Source: Anadara kagoshimensis (lineage: Eukaryota > Mollusca > Bivalvia > Arcoida > Arcidae). From it: 64,000 nucleotides of DNA. Position numbers and translations under genes: made by a program. The notes under the pieces are model-generated. The model ran no database searches, had not been told where the DNA came from, and saw only the letters and a list, made by a program, of their open reading frames with translations. The stretch covers positions 20,787,428-20,851,427 of the forward strand of contig CM037865.1 of assembly GCA_021292105.1 (NCBI GenBank), written 5' to 3'. Positions 22,631 to 34,824 of this stretch are shown piece after piece; position 1 is the stretch's first letter; each line of letters opens with the position of its first letter.

Positions 22631-23149
22631 TGGCGTTTATAGTGCTAAGCAAACCGTAAGTTAAATACAAAAACATTGCTCTTCATATAAACCAATACAA
22701 TAAAGGTTCAGTATTTTGAACATTTGTACAGAAAAAGGTTAACCGTTCTATGATATAATCGATGTTGGAGGGCTTTATACTCCGGTCCAACAAAACACGT
22801 TAAACTTAAACTCAGTTAACAATTGATTGTTTCTACACTGCTGCTCTCTAAGAGTCAACGTATTTGTTTCATGTACATCCGCAATTACCAAATAAAAACC
22901 CTCTGCAGTGAGTAAATCGTTGCGGCTATGTTGAAAAACCATTCTTGTTAACTAATAATTTAGAAATCTAGTTTTGAAAAAGCAAACAAACAAAAACAAT
23001 GATCATACTAATGATAATGTAGATTTCTAAATTATTAGTGTCTTGATAAAGACTGTATATCCGAGCTGACTTTATATTGTCATTTTAAAATGGATTTCTC
23101 CTCAGGGAATATTAAGAAAAATAAAAATAAATATAAATGCACTGCGTAC
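22631..23149. other. interval without recognised gene
   Basis: Non-coding. A near-palindromic pair, TAATAATTTAGAAATCTAG (near 22950) and TAGATTTCTAAATTATTAG (near 23020), could form a hairpin. Confidence 0.5.
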
Positions 23150-25435
23150 TATAAGCTAATGGTTCTCAACAGTAGAGATATAGAAGGTGCAAATGTAAGG
23201 CATTACATAAGTATTACATAAAACATACACATGTACGTCTTAGGTGAAAACAAAAGAGCGAAGATAAATTGGAATAATTTTTGTCGGCAATATTTTCAGA
23301 ATTTCAAGTTCAACGACTCCACCTGTTACCAAATCACACGACCAAATATAATCAAACTACGTAAATCTTTGTTACCAAACTAAAACACATTGTTACCAAA
23401 ACACGCCACCTATTGTCATCAAACCAAGGAACCACTACGCAATTCATTGTTTCCAAATCACGCAATTCATTGTCACCAATCCACGCAGACAAAGTCAACA
23501 AACACGATCAGTATGATATTCAAAATTGACACAACAATATCTTATACTAATAAATATATATAAATATTGTACGCCATCGCTGACTACAAACTTTAGCGAT
23601 TAGAAAAGAAATACAATGCGTCCTGCGTAATATAGACTAATGTTTTCTAAAAGAATAGATATAGAAGGTGTCAATGTAAGGAGCGAGTATTACATAAATA
23701 TAACATAAAACATACGTCATAGGTGAAAACAAAAGATCGAAGCTTGATAATTAGTATAATTTTTGTCAGCAATATTATCTGGACTTTCAAGTTCAAAGAA
23801 TCCTCATGTTACCTATTCACGCGACCCAATATAATCAAACCACACAAATCATTTTTACCAAACCACTGCCCTTTGTTACCAAACCACGCAACCAAATATA
23901 ATTAAACCACACAAATCATTTTTAAAAAACCACAGCCCTTTGTTACCAAACCACGCAACCCAATATAATCGAACCACGCAAATCATTGTTACCAACCACA
24001 ACCCTTTGTTATCAAACCACGCAACCCAATGTAATCAAACCACGCAAATCATTGTTACCAAACCACAGCCTTTTGTTACCAAACCACGCAACCAAATATA
24101 ATCAAACCACGCAAATCATTGTTACCAACCACAACCCTTTGTTATCAAACCACGCAACCCAATATAATCAAACCACACAAAGCATTGTTACCAAACCACA
24201 ACCCTTTGTTACAAACCACACAACCCAATATAATCAAACCACGCAAATCATTGTTACCAAACCACAACCTTTTGTTACCAAACCACGCAATCCAATGTAA
24301 TCAAACTACGCAAATCATTGTTACCAAACCACAGCCTTTTGTTACCAAACCACGCAACCCAATGTAATCACACTACGCAAATCATTGTTACCAAACCACA
24401 GCCTTTTGTTACCAAACCACGCAACCCAATGTAATCAAACTTCGCAAATCATTGTTACCAAACCACAACTTTTTGTTACCAAACCACGCAACCCAATGTA
24501 AGCAAACCACGCAAATCTTTGTTACCAAGCCACGCCACCTATTGTCATCAAACCACGGAACCACTATGCAATTCATTGTTTCCAAACCACGCAACTCATT
24601 GGCACCGAACTACGCAAACAATGTCACCAAACCACGCAGACAAAGTCACCAAACACGATCAGTATGATATTCAAAATCAGCAGTACATGTATTTTATACC
24701 AATAATATTGTACTCACTCACTGACTACAAACTTAGGCGAAAAAAGAAATACAAATGCGTCCTGCATAATATAGACTAATGTTTTCTAAAAGAATAGATA
24801 TAGAAGGTGTCAATGTAAGGAGCGAGTATTACATAAAAATTACATAAAACATACGCCTTAGACAAACAAAAGATCGAAGCTTGATAATTGTTGTCAGCAA
24901 TATTATCAGGACTTTCAAGTTCAACGAATCCTCATGTTACCAAATCACGCGATCCAATATAATCAAACCACGCAAATCTTTGTTACAAAACCACGCCACC
25001 TGTTGCAATCATCCCACGTGATCACTACGCAATTCATTGTTTCCAAACCTCGCAACTCATTGTCCTCAAACCAGACAGACAATGTCACCAAACCAGGCAG
25101 ACAATGTCACCAAGCACGATCAGTATATATTCGAAATCAGCAGTACATGTATCTTATACCAATAAATATTGTAAGCACTCACTGACTACAAACTTGGGCG
25201 ATTATAAAAGAAATACAAATGCATAATATAAGCTAATGTTTCCCAACAGTATAGATAGCGAAGGTGCTAATGTTAGGAGCGAACATTACATAAATATTAC
25301 ATAAAACACAATTGTAAGGTATAAATAATACATAAAACATAACCTTTGGTGAAAACAATAGAGCCAAGCTTGATAAATTGGTTTCAAATTTGTCAGCCAG
25401 ATTGTCAAGACTTACAAGTTCAACAAATCCCAATA
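23150..25435. repeat. higher-order satellite, about 460-480 bp unit, 3.5 copies
   Basis: Units begin at ATA(A/G)(G/A)CTAATG near 23150, 23630, 24770 and 25228. Each includes ATAGATATAGAAGGTG, TTACATAAAACATA, a GTTACCAAA(C/T)CACG block and AACACGATCAGTATGATATT. The second unit is stretched to about 1140 bp by an internal 67-bp array. Multi-frame open readings (LLPNHATQ-type) follow from the repeats. Confidence 0.9.
23820..24520. repeat. 67-bp tandem array, about 10 units
   Basis: The unit contains CGCAACCCAATATAATCAAA, CGCAAATCATTGTTACCAAA and a CCACAACCCTTTGTTACC block. It carries an internal subrepeat (TTACCAAACCAC). There are no spacers of unique sequence, so it is not a CRISPR array. Confidence 0.95.
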
Positions 25436-26330
25436 TTTTAAATTTTTTGTCGGTTCTTCTGGTGTGTTACATTAATAACGATTAAAGCATGCCCCCCAGT
25501 GTATGAAATCTTACAAAATATACAAAACATCACAGTTTATTGACCTTATAGTATGTACGGAGGCTCATAAGTCCCAATTTGTTTTGTTTTTTTTATAAAA
25601 AACGGTTATTTTAATGAAAAAGTTGCAAACTACAGTAAAGATTATAATATACGTAAATTGTTCGCGTTAATTAAATTTCAATTGATTTCAATTAATAAAA
25701 ATCACCATTTCGAAATATTTTAATATTTTTAACGTCATCAGATAATGGTAAGTACAGTTGCGAGTGATTCTTATAAAAATAGAGTATTTCTGAAGTTCAA
25801 TGTTTGATTATTGCTTATTGTTACTTTTGCGACAATAAAACGAACGCCATTGTTTCCAAAACTTCACTAGATAGCTTTTTAAAATCTTAAAATATAAAGA
25901 TAGAATTAAAAGAAAAACAAAAGAAAGAAAAAGACAAAATTAAAATCGCTGAGTAGTGTATCAACGCTATATAAATTGCACAAATAAGCTACCATATACA
26001 GTTCGATTGAAGAGGCTGCAAGGTGCTCGAAAGTTAATATTCTATGTGAAACCTTTTAATCAGAAACAATGTTCAATAGGTGCTTAAACACGAAACTAAT
26101 ATGTACCTCACTTTCTATCAGTATATGGTATTAATTTAGATTTAAAAAAGCAATTTGCTGAAGAACATGTTTAGAATATGTAGAATATTTTAAATTAATG
26201 TTTAAATTAAAATATGCATTACAAGCTCATCCATATACTGGTTCAAAGACATGTGCATAGTGTTAACAGTAAATGTTATATTAAAAGAAAGAAATATTGA
26301 CCCTTTGGGATTGGCACTTTAAGCTATGTA
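25436..26330. other. interval without recognised gene
   Basis: Non-coding AT-rich sequence with no match elsewhere in the window. Confidence 0.5.
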
Positions 26331-26654
26331 GTAAGAGTTGTTGCGATTAGCAAGCGCGCTCTCAACTCACAATGAATATTGAAATCTGCAATGATTTTAT
26401 GTGAGCTTACTCCACAATTATATTTGGACCTCGTACCCAAGTGATCTTATCGCCGACTGTCTTAGGGACCGCAGTGTTTCTTTAGTAGGTTTTATCGAAC
26501 TGTAGACAGTTCCTAGTTGAATTGACGAAAATAGGCGTTTTTCTCCAAGTATTTGAATGTCCTCCACAATACAAGAACCAGCTTAGGTATAAATAAAAAA
26601 AAATGGGACTGGGACATAAACAACTATTCTGGGCATCTATCACTATCCACTCAC

Positions 26655-26725
26655 GCAACTATTTACCAACCAACCAACCAGCCAACAAACCAACCAATCG
26701 TCTTCCCAACCTTTAACCAACCAAT
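26655..26725. repeat. (CCAA)n-like simple repeat
   Basis: An imperfect CCAACCAACCAGCCAA run. A SINE-like tail (GGGACTGGGACATAAAC) lies just upstream at 26603-26622. Confidence 0.8.
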
Positions 26726-26959
26726 CTTACAATGGCGAATGGTATATTTCACTGCGAAATCAATTGTGATTACATTTCTTTATACAATCACTGCTTTCCT
26801 TCTTTTCCTTCTTCTTACAATTAAAACAAACTGTGCATTTAGCTTCTAGCAAAAATAAGTAAATAACATTGTTTCTTTCGAAAATTGATTTGTTAATGAA
26901 ATAAGAACGGGGTTTTAATTAAGTAAAAAGAACAATAAATGGTTGTTTTGTTACCATTG

Positions 26960-27645
26960 ATGATGTCGTTACAACAGTTATAAATATAATTATCAGTGAC
27001 GGAAGAATTGTTTTCAAATTAGGACATACTCAATAGTTTGATTACTTTGTGTTTGTTAGGTTTTGTTTAACATTGTTTTTATTGTAGGGTCTCAGTGGTT
27101 AGCTGTGAATGGTCTAATGTGCGTGTTTACGGATACCTTGGTATCACATTCTGTTCGAAGACCCTAGTAGTCTGTGGAATTTTGCCATTTTGCTTGCCTA
27201 AAGTCGAGGGTTTTGTGTGTTTCCTCCACCATACCAGAACCAAAGTGAATGAATCTTGAATCAAAAGTTTTCAAAAAACGTTAAATGATTATTCCCTTTC
27301 TATTGGTAAATGTCATTACAAGAAGTTATAGTAAACTATATATAGTATGAGTATATTGTTTCAAAATTAGGAAGAGCTCCATACTGTGATTATGTTTTGC
27401 TTGTTCAGATTTGTTAAACATTGCCTTAATTTTAGGTTGTGGCTGGCTGAGGGATATGAAGCACGTGATTGTGGATTACAGTTCCTCTAACCGCGCATAC
27501 ACTTTGTTCGAAGATACTATCGGCTTTCTTTGGTTTCCTCCACCATCCGACCATCTTGAATTAAAATTGGTCAGAAGAATATTAAACGATTTTTCCATTA
27601 GTAATGTCAGTACAAGAAGTTATAAATATCAGTAATGGAGTCAAT
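26960..27645. repeat. tandem duplication, about 300-350 bp units
   Basis: Landmarks repeat in order: ATGTC(A/G)TTACAA(G/C)A(A/G)GTTATA at 26962, 27310 and 27604; GTTTCAAAATTAGGA; TTGTTAAACATTGC(C)TT; and GTTTCCTCCACCAT, a SINE-B word. An ancestral SINE-containing segment was apparently duplicated. Confidence 0.7.
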
Positions 27646-27909
27646 GGAAACAATATTGCCCCAATATTTAAATTACATGTACATTGCTTTATTGTAATAA
27701 GTGAGCATTGAGAAGCTTGCAAACACCGCCAATGCCATATGAGGATGAAATAACGCAAAGTATTTTTGTTGCAACAAAGAAATTATTAAAATATAACAAT
27801 ATGCACTTTTCATAACAAATGCAACGCCCAATCGAACACAAAACAACAACGAATGAAACAAATAAAAAACACCAATGAACGAAACAAACACTAAAGATTA
27901 ATAACGAGC

Positions 27910-28175
27910 ACTGGTACAAAATATTCAGAAATTTATTGAAAAAAACACATGAAAACATACAAAAGACCTAATTATTGCAACTCTAGTTGTTGCGAAATAT
28001 TTGGAAATTTATGCAAAATCGCCTAAACATATACAAAAGATATTACGGAATATTTGGAAATTTATGCAGAAAAAAATTACAAAATGTCTAGGTCTCATTT
28101 CTATAACTTCAAGTTTAAATAAAATTGGGAATTTATACAGAAATCGCCAGAAGAACGCATACAAAAGGTCTCGTC
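27910..28175. repeat. degenerate short tandem repeat
   Basis: Words such as ATATTTGGAAATTTATGCA, CATACAAAAG and AAATCGCC recur three or four times at irregular 55-80 bp spacing. Confidence 0.6.
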
Positions 28176-28737
28176 TCCAGTTGGTAATATAAAAGACTTA
28201 ATTCCTCTAACATCCCCGGCGAGTAGACAAAACAAGGTTTCACGAGAATTAAAAAATGCGATATTAGATTAGTTTTTCACAGACTACAGACGTTAAATTA
28301 ATCTGGCGTTTTTAAGGCAATGCTCTAATTAACAGCTTCTTCGCTCTACGTTACAGCTGATGATTATTGAAATGGACCGCCATATCAGACAACCACATTC
28401 ATATAAATTGGCGCCCCACATGGTCAAAACGTGATCATATCTGGTGATCCAAGAATAAACATTGAATTTAATACATTGATCTGGAACGAAATAAAGAGCC
28501 AGAAATAATGGTTATATTGTTTAGCGGTCTATAAAGAGTAAAAGATGATCTTATCATGGCAGAATCTAAAAGGAACAAGAAGCAAGCGTATAAAATGACA
28601 GTATTGTGATATTAAACATCGGATGAAGCGTGATCTGTTGTAACCTTACGATGTTAACTGTCACTTTGAAGGTCTGACTGAGTAAAATACACTACAACTA
28701 AATTAAGAATACATTTTAGATTTTGAGATTCTAGTGT
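28176..28737. other. interval without recognised gene
   Basis: Non-coding. No repeat or coding signal is recognised. Confidence 0.5.
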
Positions 28738-29068
28738 GCAGTAAAACCTCGATTCATTGCCACCACTAGTTCAGTTAAATTTTGGCGTTATAAAAGGGTT
28801 AAATATAAGGCGCCGTTTCTATATTGATCCACTATTTTTACATATGCATAATACATTTATGGATATCCATAAATCGAATTTAACATATGTAAAATAATTT
28901 TGAGATATCCAACATGTAAAAATGATTTTTAACATAAATCGATTTGTGCATATGTTAGAATAGCTACCATTTTTCCATATGCAAAAATCGATTAATGTAT
29001 ATGTAAAAATAGCGAATCAATATAAAAACGGCGCCTCAGTCAAACGATAAATTGAGAGGTTTTACTAC
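28738..29068. mobile_element. TIR family 2 element carrying a nested element
   Basis: The ends GCAGTAAAACCTCGATTCAT and ATTGAGAGGTTTTACTA are complementary. The same ends bound copies at 39296 and 47480. A separate palindromic element (28809-29035) has inserted inside. Confidence 0.8.
28809..29035. mobile_element. 227-bp palindromic element with GGCGCC ends
   Basis: The left end GGCGCCGTTTCTATATTGAT pairs with the right end (ATCAATATAAAAACGGCGCC), and the TIR runs for about 55 bp (ACTATTTTTACATATGCATA). It is non-coding and interrupts a family 2 element. Confidence 0.85.
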
Positions 29069-29195
29069 CATGATCCGGCAACGAGCTCAAGGCTGATGGA
29101 ATATTCTCAAACTGTAAGATCTTGCGTTTACTCTCATGATCCGGCCACGAGCTCAAGGCTGATGGAAAATTCTCAAGGTGTAAGTTTGAATATTT
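29069..29195. repeat. 66-bp tandem duplication
   Basis: CATGATCCGGC(A/C)ACGAGCTC starts at 29069 and 29135, and the copies are nearly identical over about 55 bp. Confidence 0.9.
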
Positions 29196-29339
29196 GTTTC
29201 TACTGTTTGTCTAAGAGTGGGGCACAACAAAAACAAACTAATATTAAAAAGTAAAACTATTTTAATAGCCATTTCAAAAATACCAGGCATTAAAGTTTAT
29301 GAATATGTCAATGTTCTGACGAGCACAACAAACATACTT

Positions 29340-29537
29340 TCAGTACAGACCTGTCGAAAGTTTAATACTTAGCTAACGAAAAGCAATCGAAGATCGAATG
29401 TAAATTGTCCAAAAATATCGAAAAATGACCGAAAATGTGCCGAAAGATATATAGCAGATGTCGGGGGTGAGATGAGATGTGTAATTGGAACTTATTCGTT
29501 AGCTCAGCTGTTAAAACTTTGGACAGGCCCGTACTCT
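29340..29537. mobile_element. TIR family 1 element
   Basis: It starts CAGTACAGACCTGTCGAAAG and ends GGACAGGCCCGTACT. Confidence 0.85.
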
Positions 29538-30223
29538 ATGTCGGACTGTAAAACTATTATCGCAATAAACATCCTATAAGACAATACCTTAGTGTACCTA
29601 GGTCTTTTGGGTATAAACAATATACACAGCATACGTATAGTAGGAATTTAGTATTCACTGGGGACATATCTCATATAATACTTTTATTATATATGGACCA
29701 TAAAAATGTCGTCGTTTATGTTCGAGGGTAATATATCATAATGATCTTGTTGATGCTCCTGTTCGTAATGGAACTTTATAGGTATTTGAGGTCTAATGGT
29801 ATCGTCGCTTGACTTCTTGCAAAATTTTCAATGTTTTTTTCACGTCTTGTTGCACTTTTAAGTTGTGGTTTTATTTCCGATGGTAATATTTCAAAATGAG
29901 TTTTTGATGTTCCTATTCCTGATGGAACTTTATGTTATAATTGGCAATGTCGATTACCTTTTTTCCGTCGCTAAATCGTCATTGCCCATTTTTAGTACTT
30001 TAGCTGTTGTTGCTACTATTGTTTTTTTAATTCATGTAGTTTTTGTCCGATGGTAATGTATTAAAATGGTGTTGTTAATGTTCCTGGTCTTAATGGTCTT
30101 AATGGAACTTTATGGGCCAATCGTCGCATATCTTTTCCCGTTGATTCTAGCAATATTGAGTAACTTTGCTGTTGTTGTCACTGATGTTTTTACGTTTTGC
30201 ATTTTTAAATTTTAATTTATATC

Positions 30224-30553
30224 ACCACTGCGGTAGCTCAGTTGGTAGAGTACTCGCTCCGTCAGTGGAAGGTCGTGGGTTCGAACCCTGGTAGGGTCTG
30301 ACCCAAGACTTAACAGTGGGCAGTGACTGTTCTTTCGCCAAGCATTCAGCATTACGAAATGAAAACCACGGTTTTGTCGGATGGGAACTTAAAACAAACG
30401 AGGTCCTTGGTAGGCTTGACACGATAAAGAACCCTGCTGTATAATGCCATCAGCGCAACGCACAGGCAAAATTTCTGCACCTTCGCCTATAGCTGGCGAC
30501 GTCTCAATATAGGTGGGACGTTAAACCCCATTACTCACACCATTACTCAACTC
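30224..30553 (+). mobile_element. SINE-A, full length, with target duplication
   Basis: The tRNA-like head carries an A box (TAGCTCAGTTGG, about 30234-30245) and a B box (GGTTCGAACCC, about 30278-30288). The body and tail follow (TTCTGCACCTTCGCC, AGCTGGCGACGTCTC, ACGTTAAACCCCATTACTC). It is flanked by TTAATTTATATC (30212-30223) and TTGATTTATATC (30554-30565), a 12-bp target duplication with one change. It inserted into the 160-bp satellite. Confidence 0.9.
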
Positions 30554-31079
30554 TTGATTTATATCATATAATAATATATCAAAATGATATTCTTGTTGAT
30601 GCTCCTACTTCTAATTGAACTCTATAGGTACTGGGTCAAGCAGCACTGTTTCTAGCCATTTTCCGTCGTACCTCGCAAAATCTTCAATGAAGTTTTGATG
30701 TTGTTGTTACTGAAAATTTTTACTCTTGTTCTTTAAGTCAGGGTTTATGCCCGATGGAACTGTAAGTAAGAATTCTTGATAGTGTAGGGGACATAAATTA
30801 CGAGTACCTGTGATGGTAATATATCAAAAGGATCCTGTTGAAGTCCCTGTTCTAAATAGAACTTTATGGGTACTCGGGATCAAAAGGCATCGTCTCGAAT
30901 TTTTTCCGTCGTATCTTGCAAAATCTTCATTTACATTGCATTGTTTTTGTTGTTGATACTGACGCTTTTATGTCTTGTTGTACTTTTAGGTCAAAGTGTA
31001 TATCCGATGATAATATGTATCAAAATAATCTTGGTCCTGGATCACTCGATTTTTACCGCCTTACTTCGCAAAATCTTTA

Positions 31080-31562
31080 ATGTACAAAGTGGTGCAATAT
31101 ATATTCGGACACTTTGTAAAATCTTTCTTTATTTCATATAAAATCATATATTTTTTAAAAATTCTCAAAAATTTATTTCGTGGTCAATTTCCACGATTTT
31201 TCATCGTTAAATGTAATATTAGTTGTAGTTTCTTCCAATATTTTTCAAAATACTGTCCGTCTTATAACAGTCAGGAAATCATAAGCTGAACAGCATTGTA
31301 AATTTTCAACAGCCACGTGAAGCATGATTACATAGTAGATTTCAATTTTAGAAATTTTCCGTTGAATTTAAAATGTGTATCTATTAAAAACGTCTAAAAA
31401 ATTTCTAATTATTTAAAAAAAAACTTCAACAAAATTTACATTTAACAGTGAAAAATTCATGGAAATTGACCAAGAAATAAAGTTTGAGAATTTCTTAAAA
31501 ATAAGTGGTTTTATATGAAACAAAAGATTTTACAAAGTGTCCGAATATATATTGCACCTCTA
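31080..31562. mobile_element. foldback element, about 480 bp
   Basis: The left arm (31091-31145, GGTGCAATATATATTCGGAC) is matched by the reverse-complement right arm at 31505-31559 (GTCCGAATATATATTGCACC). Complementarity continues weakly inward (TTCTCAAAAATTTATTTCGT / AAATAAAGTTTGAGAATTTC). The element interrupts a satellite unit and is non-coding, so it is probably a MITE. Confidence 0.85.
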
Positions 31563-32614
31563 CATTGAGTAGTTACTGATGTTTTACATCTAGTTGTTCT
31601 GTTAAGTTTTTGTTTATGTTACTTGGTAAAATATATATCAAAAAGGTCTTGCTGGTATTCTTGTTCTTAATGGAACTTTATGAACCTGAGGCCGTAACTT
31701 GAAAATCTTTAATGTGGATTGAGGAGTTTTTCTTTCTTTCTTAACGTCTTGTTGGATTTTTAAATCGTAGTTTTGGTCCGATTGCAATATATCAAAATGA
31801 TCTTGTTCTTGTTCCTGTTCGTAATGGAAATTTTTATAAGTACTCGAGGTCAAACGGCATCGTCGCTCAGGTTTTTTGTTGTTCCTCGCAAAATCATCGG
31901 AGTCTTGCTTCTGTTTAAATCGTAGTTTTTGTCCGATTGTAATATATCAAAATGATCTTGTTGATGCTCCTGTTCGTAATAGAGCTTTATAGGTACTCGA
32001 GGTTAAATGGCGTCGTCGACCAGGTTTTTTGTTGTTCCTCGCAAAATCATACGAGTCTTGTTGCTGTTTAAATCGTAGTTTACTTTTTGTCCGATTGTGA
32101 TATATCAAAATGATCTTGTTGATGTTTCTGTTCTTAATGCAACTTTATGGTTACTGGATCAAATGGCAGCATCGATTGTGCCTCGCAAAATTTTCATGTA
32201 TATGGTATTCTAGCTTGTTACTGACGTTTTATGTCTTGTTGGTTCAATTGTACTTTTTAAGTAAAATGGAACTCGGTGACCGAGGGGTCTAAGGCCACTT
32301 TGTTTAGAGCTGAAAACGAGAAAGTGATGTCCTACTTCCGTGTTGTCTTAAATCTTTGAAAATAGTATGGTTACCGTATTCTTTTCGAAAGTATTGAAAA
32401 TTGTGAATAATTTTTCGAGAAATGCGTTTTTACAATTAGTTTCGCCATTATGCCCTCTGTTACTAAAAGTGACAAACATATAAAACTGGATATTTTATAT
32501 TTATTTGTTGGTAAAGACGGTCATACGTACTGCAAAATTGAACAAAGGACAATTGTACACTGCAGGATAGGACAACCGAATAGTAGTTTTAAAAACAGTT
32601 GTAGATTTTTTCAA

Positions 32615-32800
32615 TTCTATTGAGTTGGTCAGCTCTGGGTAAGTGGAGAAGAAAATGGAGTACCTAGAGAAACCCACAGATCTTCATCAAGCGAACTGAC
32701 AAACCTTGTCAAAGTACATTAAGCCCAGTAGAATTACATCTAGGAAGTTAGAGGTGCTGTGTTCTGTAGGTAAGTGCTTTAACCTCCGAAGTCCCCAGAG
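32615..32800 (-). mobile_element. SINE-B copy
   Basis: Reverse-strand landmarks are TCAGCTCTGGG, AACCCACAGATCTTCATCAA and GTAGAATTACATCTAGGAAG. The tail has been lost. Confidence 0.6.
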
Positions 32801-32819
32801 ATATTCCATCAACCTGATG

Positions 32820-32960
32820 ATTCCATGATTGGAAGGCGAAATCGCCGTTGGAAACTGCTTTCTCAGGAATGCTTTCAGAAAGTAACCCATTTTAGCAAAT
32901 TTGTGAAAAATCCTGAAAAAGGACTATATTTTCAAAATTTTTGGAAATGTCCTTACTATT
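32820..32960. mobile_element. TIR family 6 fragment
   Basis: It shares TTTCAGAAAGTAACCCATTT and GGACTATATTTTCAAAATTT with copies at 43219 and 45616. Confidence 0.65.
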
Positions 32961-33022
32961 AATCCTAGATCAACCCAAGTATGGAATTAGAATCAGAGAG
33001 ATAAATACATCATGCATGTTAG

Positions 33023-33028
33023 TTTATT
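33023..33028 (-). promoter_or_regulatory. MAP3K7: candidate poly(A) signal AATAAA
   Basis: AATAAA on the minus strand lies at the point where UTR-like sequence gives way to repeat-bearing DNA. It is followed by GATGTATTTATCTCTCTGAT, which could supply the downstream element. Confidence 0.35.
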
Positions 33029-33601
33029 GTCATATAAATATTATTTACAGTCATGATTAACAATATATCTAAATAATTTACAATCAAAACAAACAAAATT
33101 TTACATTTAATTACACATGTACAACACTTCACTTTATACACAAAATTGTCATAAAAAATGACTTAAAATGTTTAAATCAATTATTTTCGTGGTGTCTAAT
33201 TTTCATGTTTATTTACAAAAAATACAATGTTGTGAATTTTTGGTTTTTGGTTTCTTTATAAGGTAAGCTGTAATATATTCTTTTTTAATGACATGTAAAT
33301 TTGTGGGTCAGAATATCTACGAAAATTGAGACACAACGAAAAACATATGATTTCACATTATTCTTGATCTATCACATTAAGTTTTATCTTTCAATTTTTG
33401 ATTTTAAAGAAATTTTTTGGAAATCAAACAATATCATGTGTAGCAACAAAAATAATCATCATTCGCCAAGCCATAATATATGTGAACATACATGTGATAA
33501 GAGCAAGGTTTGGCCTAAAAATGCAATCTAATCCAGTTTAGAGTAAGTTTGTTGTAAGGTAAGTCTTTGTTTTTTTTTCATCAAAATATTCAACATACAT
33601 T

Positions 33602-33735
33602 TGATAAACTTTCAAAAGACATTACATGAACTGACTACAATGAGTTGATGAACTTTCAAAAGACATTACATGAACTGACTACAATGATTTGATGAACTTT
33701 TCACAAGATATTACATTGGAAAAAAGTATATGCTG
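33602..33735. repeat. 44-bp tandem repeat, three units
   Basis: Units start TGAT(A/G)AACTTTC at 33602, 33646 and 33690. The first two are nearly identical (AAAGACATTACATGAACTGA). Confidence 0.9.
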
Positions 33736-33834
33736 CAAAGTCCCAGAACAATACAGGTACATGTCAACTGACATGATTTCATATCCAATGGAAATACCTA
33801 TCCCAGAAAAAAAAACATTGGAGAGATCACATAG

Positions 33835-33990
33835 TTTGCTGTTCATCCCAATTAACAGGTCGCCAGTCACGTCCACAATGTTCCGACAAAGGCCTGGCAT
33901 GCATGAATTACACACAAAAAGAACAAAATTTCGGCCTAAAATCTGCCATTTAATGACGTCACTGATACTAGTACGTCATTATTTGCCATG
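33835..33990 (-). repeat. dispersed repeat shared with 51105-51245
   Basis: The minus strand matches the plus strand at 51105-51245 across GTGACGTCAT, TTCTTTTTGTGTGTAATTCA and TGGAACAT. Both copies read CNSxMPxLCxNIV-like in one frame, but neither has an extended open frame, so a mobile non-coding repeat is the likelier reading. Confidence 0.65.
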
Positions 33991-34824
33991 AAACTGCTTT
34001 GGTGCCATGATGGTGAATAATTGTTGGTGTGGCCGACGATCCATCGATTAATACTGCTATTTTGCTAAACAGTGACTAATACATGTACCTTATAAAAGAT
34101 AGTTTGCAAAGAAGCTTATAAATGAAAACGATGTATGTTCATACCATGGTACAGTAAAAACCTTGCCCCTTTCTAATTTTGTCATCTTGTTTATCGCAAT
34201 CTCAAAATCTATTTCTTCCCTGATTTTCATTATAAGACTTCCTTGATTTATCACCAAACCAATTTATTACGCCTAAATTTGACTCCAACATACATGTGTC
34301 TACAGTGGCCATGAATCAAGATTTAAATTATTTTGAATAAAAAAATTTCAGTAGTTAAGGACTTAACCACAAAAACAAATTCATAATTTGACAAAACAAA
34401 TGTGGGTGGTTGAAAAAGAAAACACCAGACAAAAACATTCTCCTAGATAAATGTGAAATAGACATTAAATGAAAATGACATCTCCAGCTGCAATTTAATT
34501 ATTTAACTTTATCAGCTCATAATCACATTGTCTGTCTTAAACACTTGCCAATATATAAAATTTTTAATAAGTTTAGTTAGGTCAAACTTTTCTGTCTCTT
34601 AAAGAGTTCTGCGCAAATTTTTCTGTCTGGTTTAAGAATCTGCTAATTCTATTAAAATGATCTCAGAATCAAATTAATGTCCCCATTTGATGCATATTTG
34701 ATCAACACTCAGAGAAAACAACAGCAGGCAGTAGTGGATATCACATTGAAGTAATTCCCTGATGAATGTTATGTTGGTAGATAACCTACCTAACAACCTC
34801 GCTAATGTCACACTTTAAATCTTA

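Larger units (their letters stand above)
29700..32290. repeat. degenerate satellite, about 160-bp unit, 10 or more units
   Basis: The core GTCCGAT(T/G)GTAATATATCAAAATGATC... recurs near 29727, 29881, 30049, 30570, 30823, 31008, 31628, 31778, 31937 and 32096. It is followed by TGTTGATGCTCCTGTTCGTA, AACTTTATAGGTACT, CCTCGCAAAATC and TGTCTTGTTG blocks. The array is interrupted by a SINE and a palindromic element. Hydrophobic short frames on the plus strand are by-products. Confidence 0.9.

Noticed and set aside
23820-24520. CRISPR-like array
   Set aside because: The 67-bp units are contiguous with no unique spacers, and the genome is eukaryotic.
23986-24594. Several open frames rich in NQTTQ/PNHAT repeats
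   Set aside because: They are produced by the 67-bp array and are open in more than one frame. No start context or flanking exons.
30224-30300. tRNA genes at 30224, 51771, 55157 and the minus-strand heads at 7138, 54785, 57828
   Set aside because: Good A and B boxes but no paired acceptor stem, and each is followed by a SINE body and tail. They are SINE heads.
2803-33961. Four perfect CRE octamers (2803, 13648, 16066, 33954) as a regulatory set
   Set aside because: They are scattered without shared context, and the 33954 site lies in a dispersed repeat. Only the 16066 site has a second promoter-type motif nearby.
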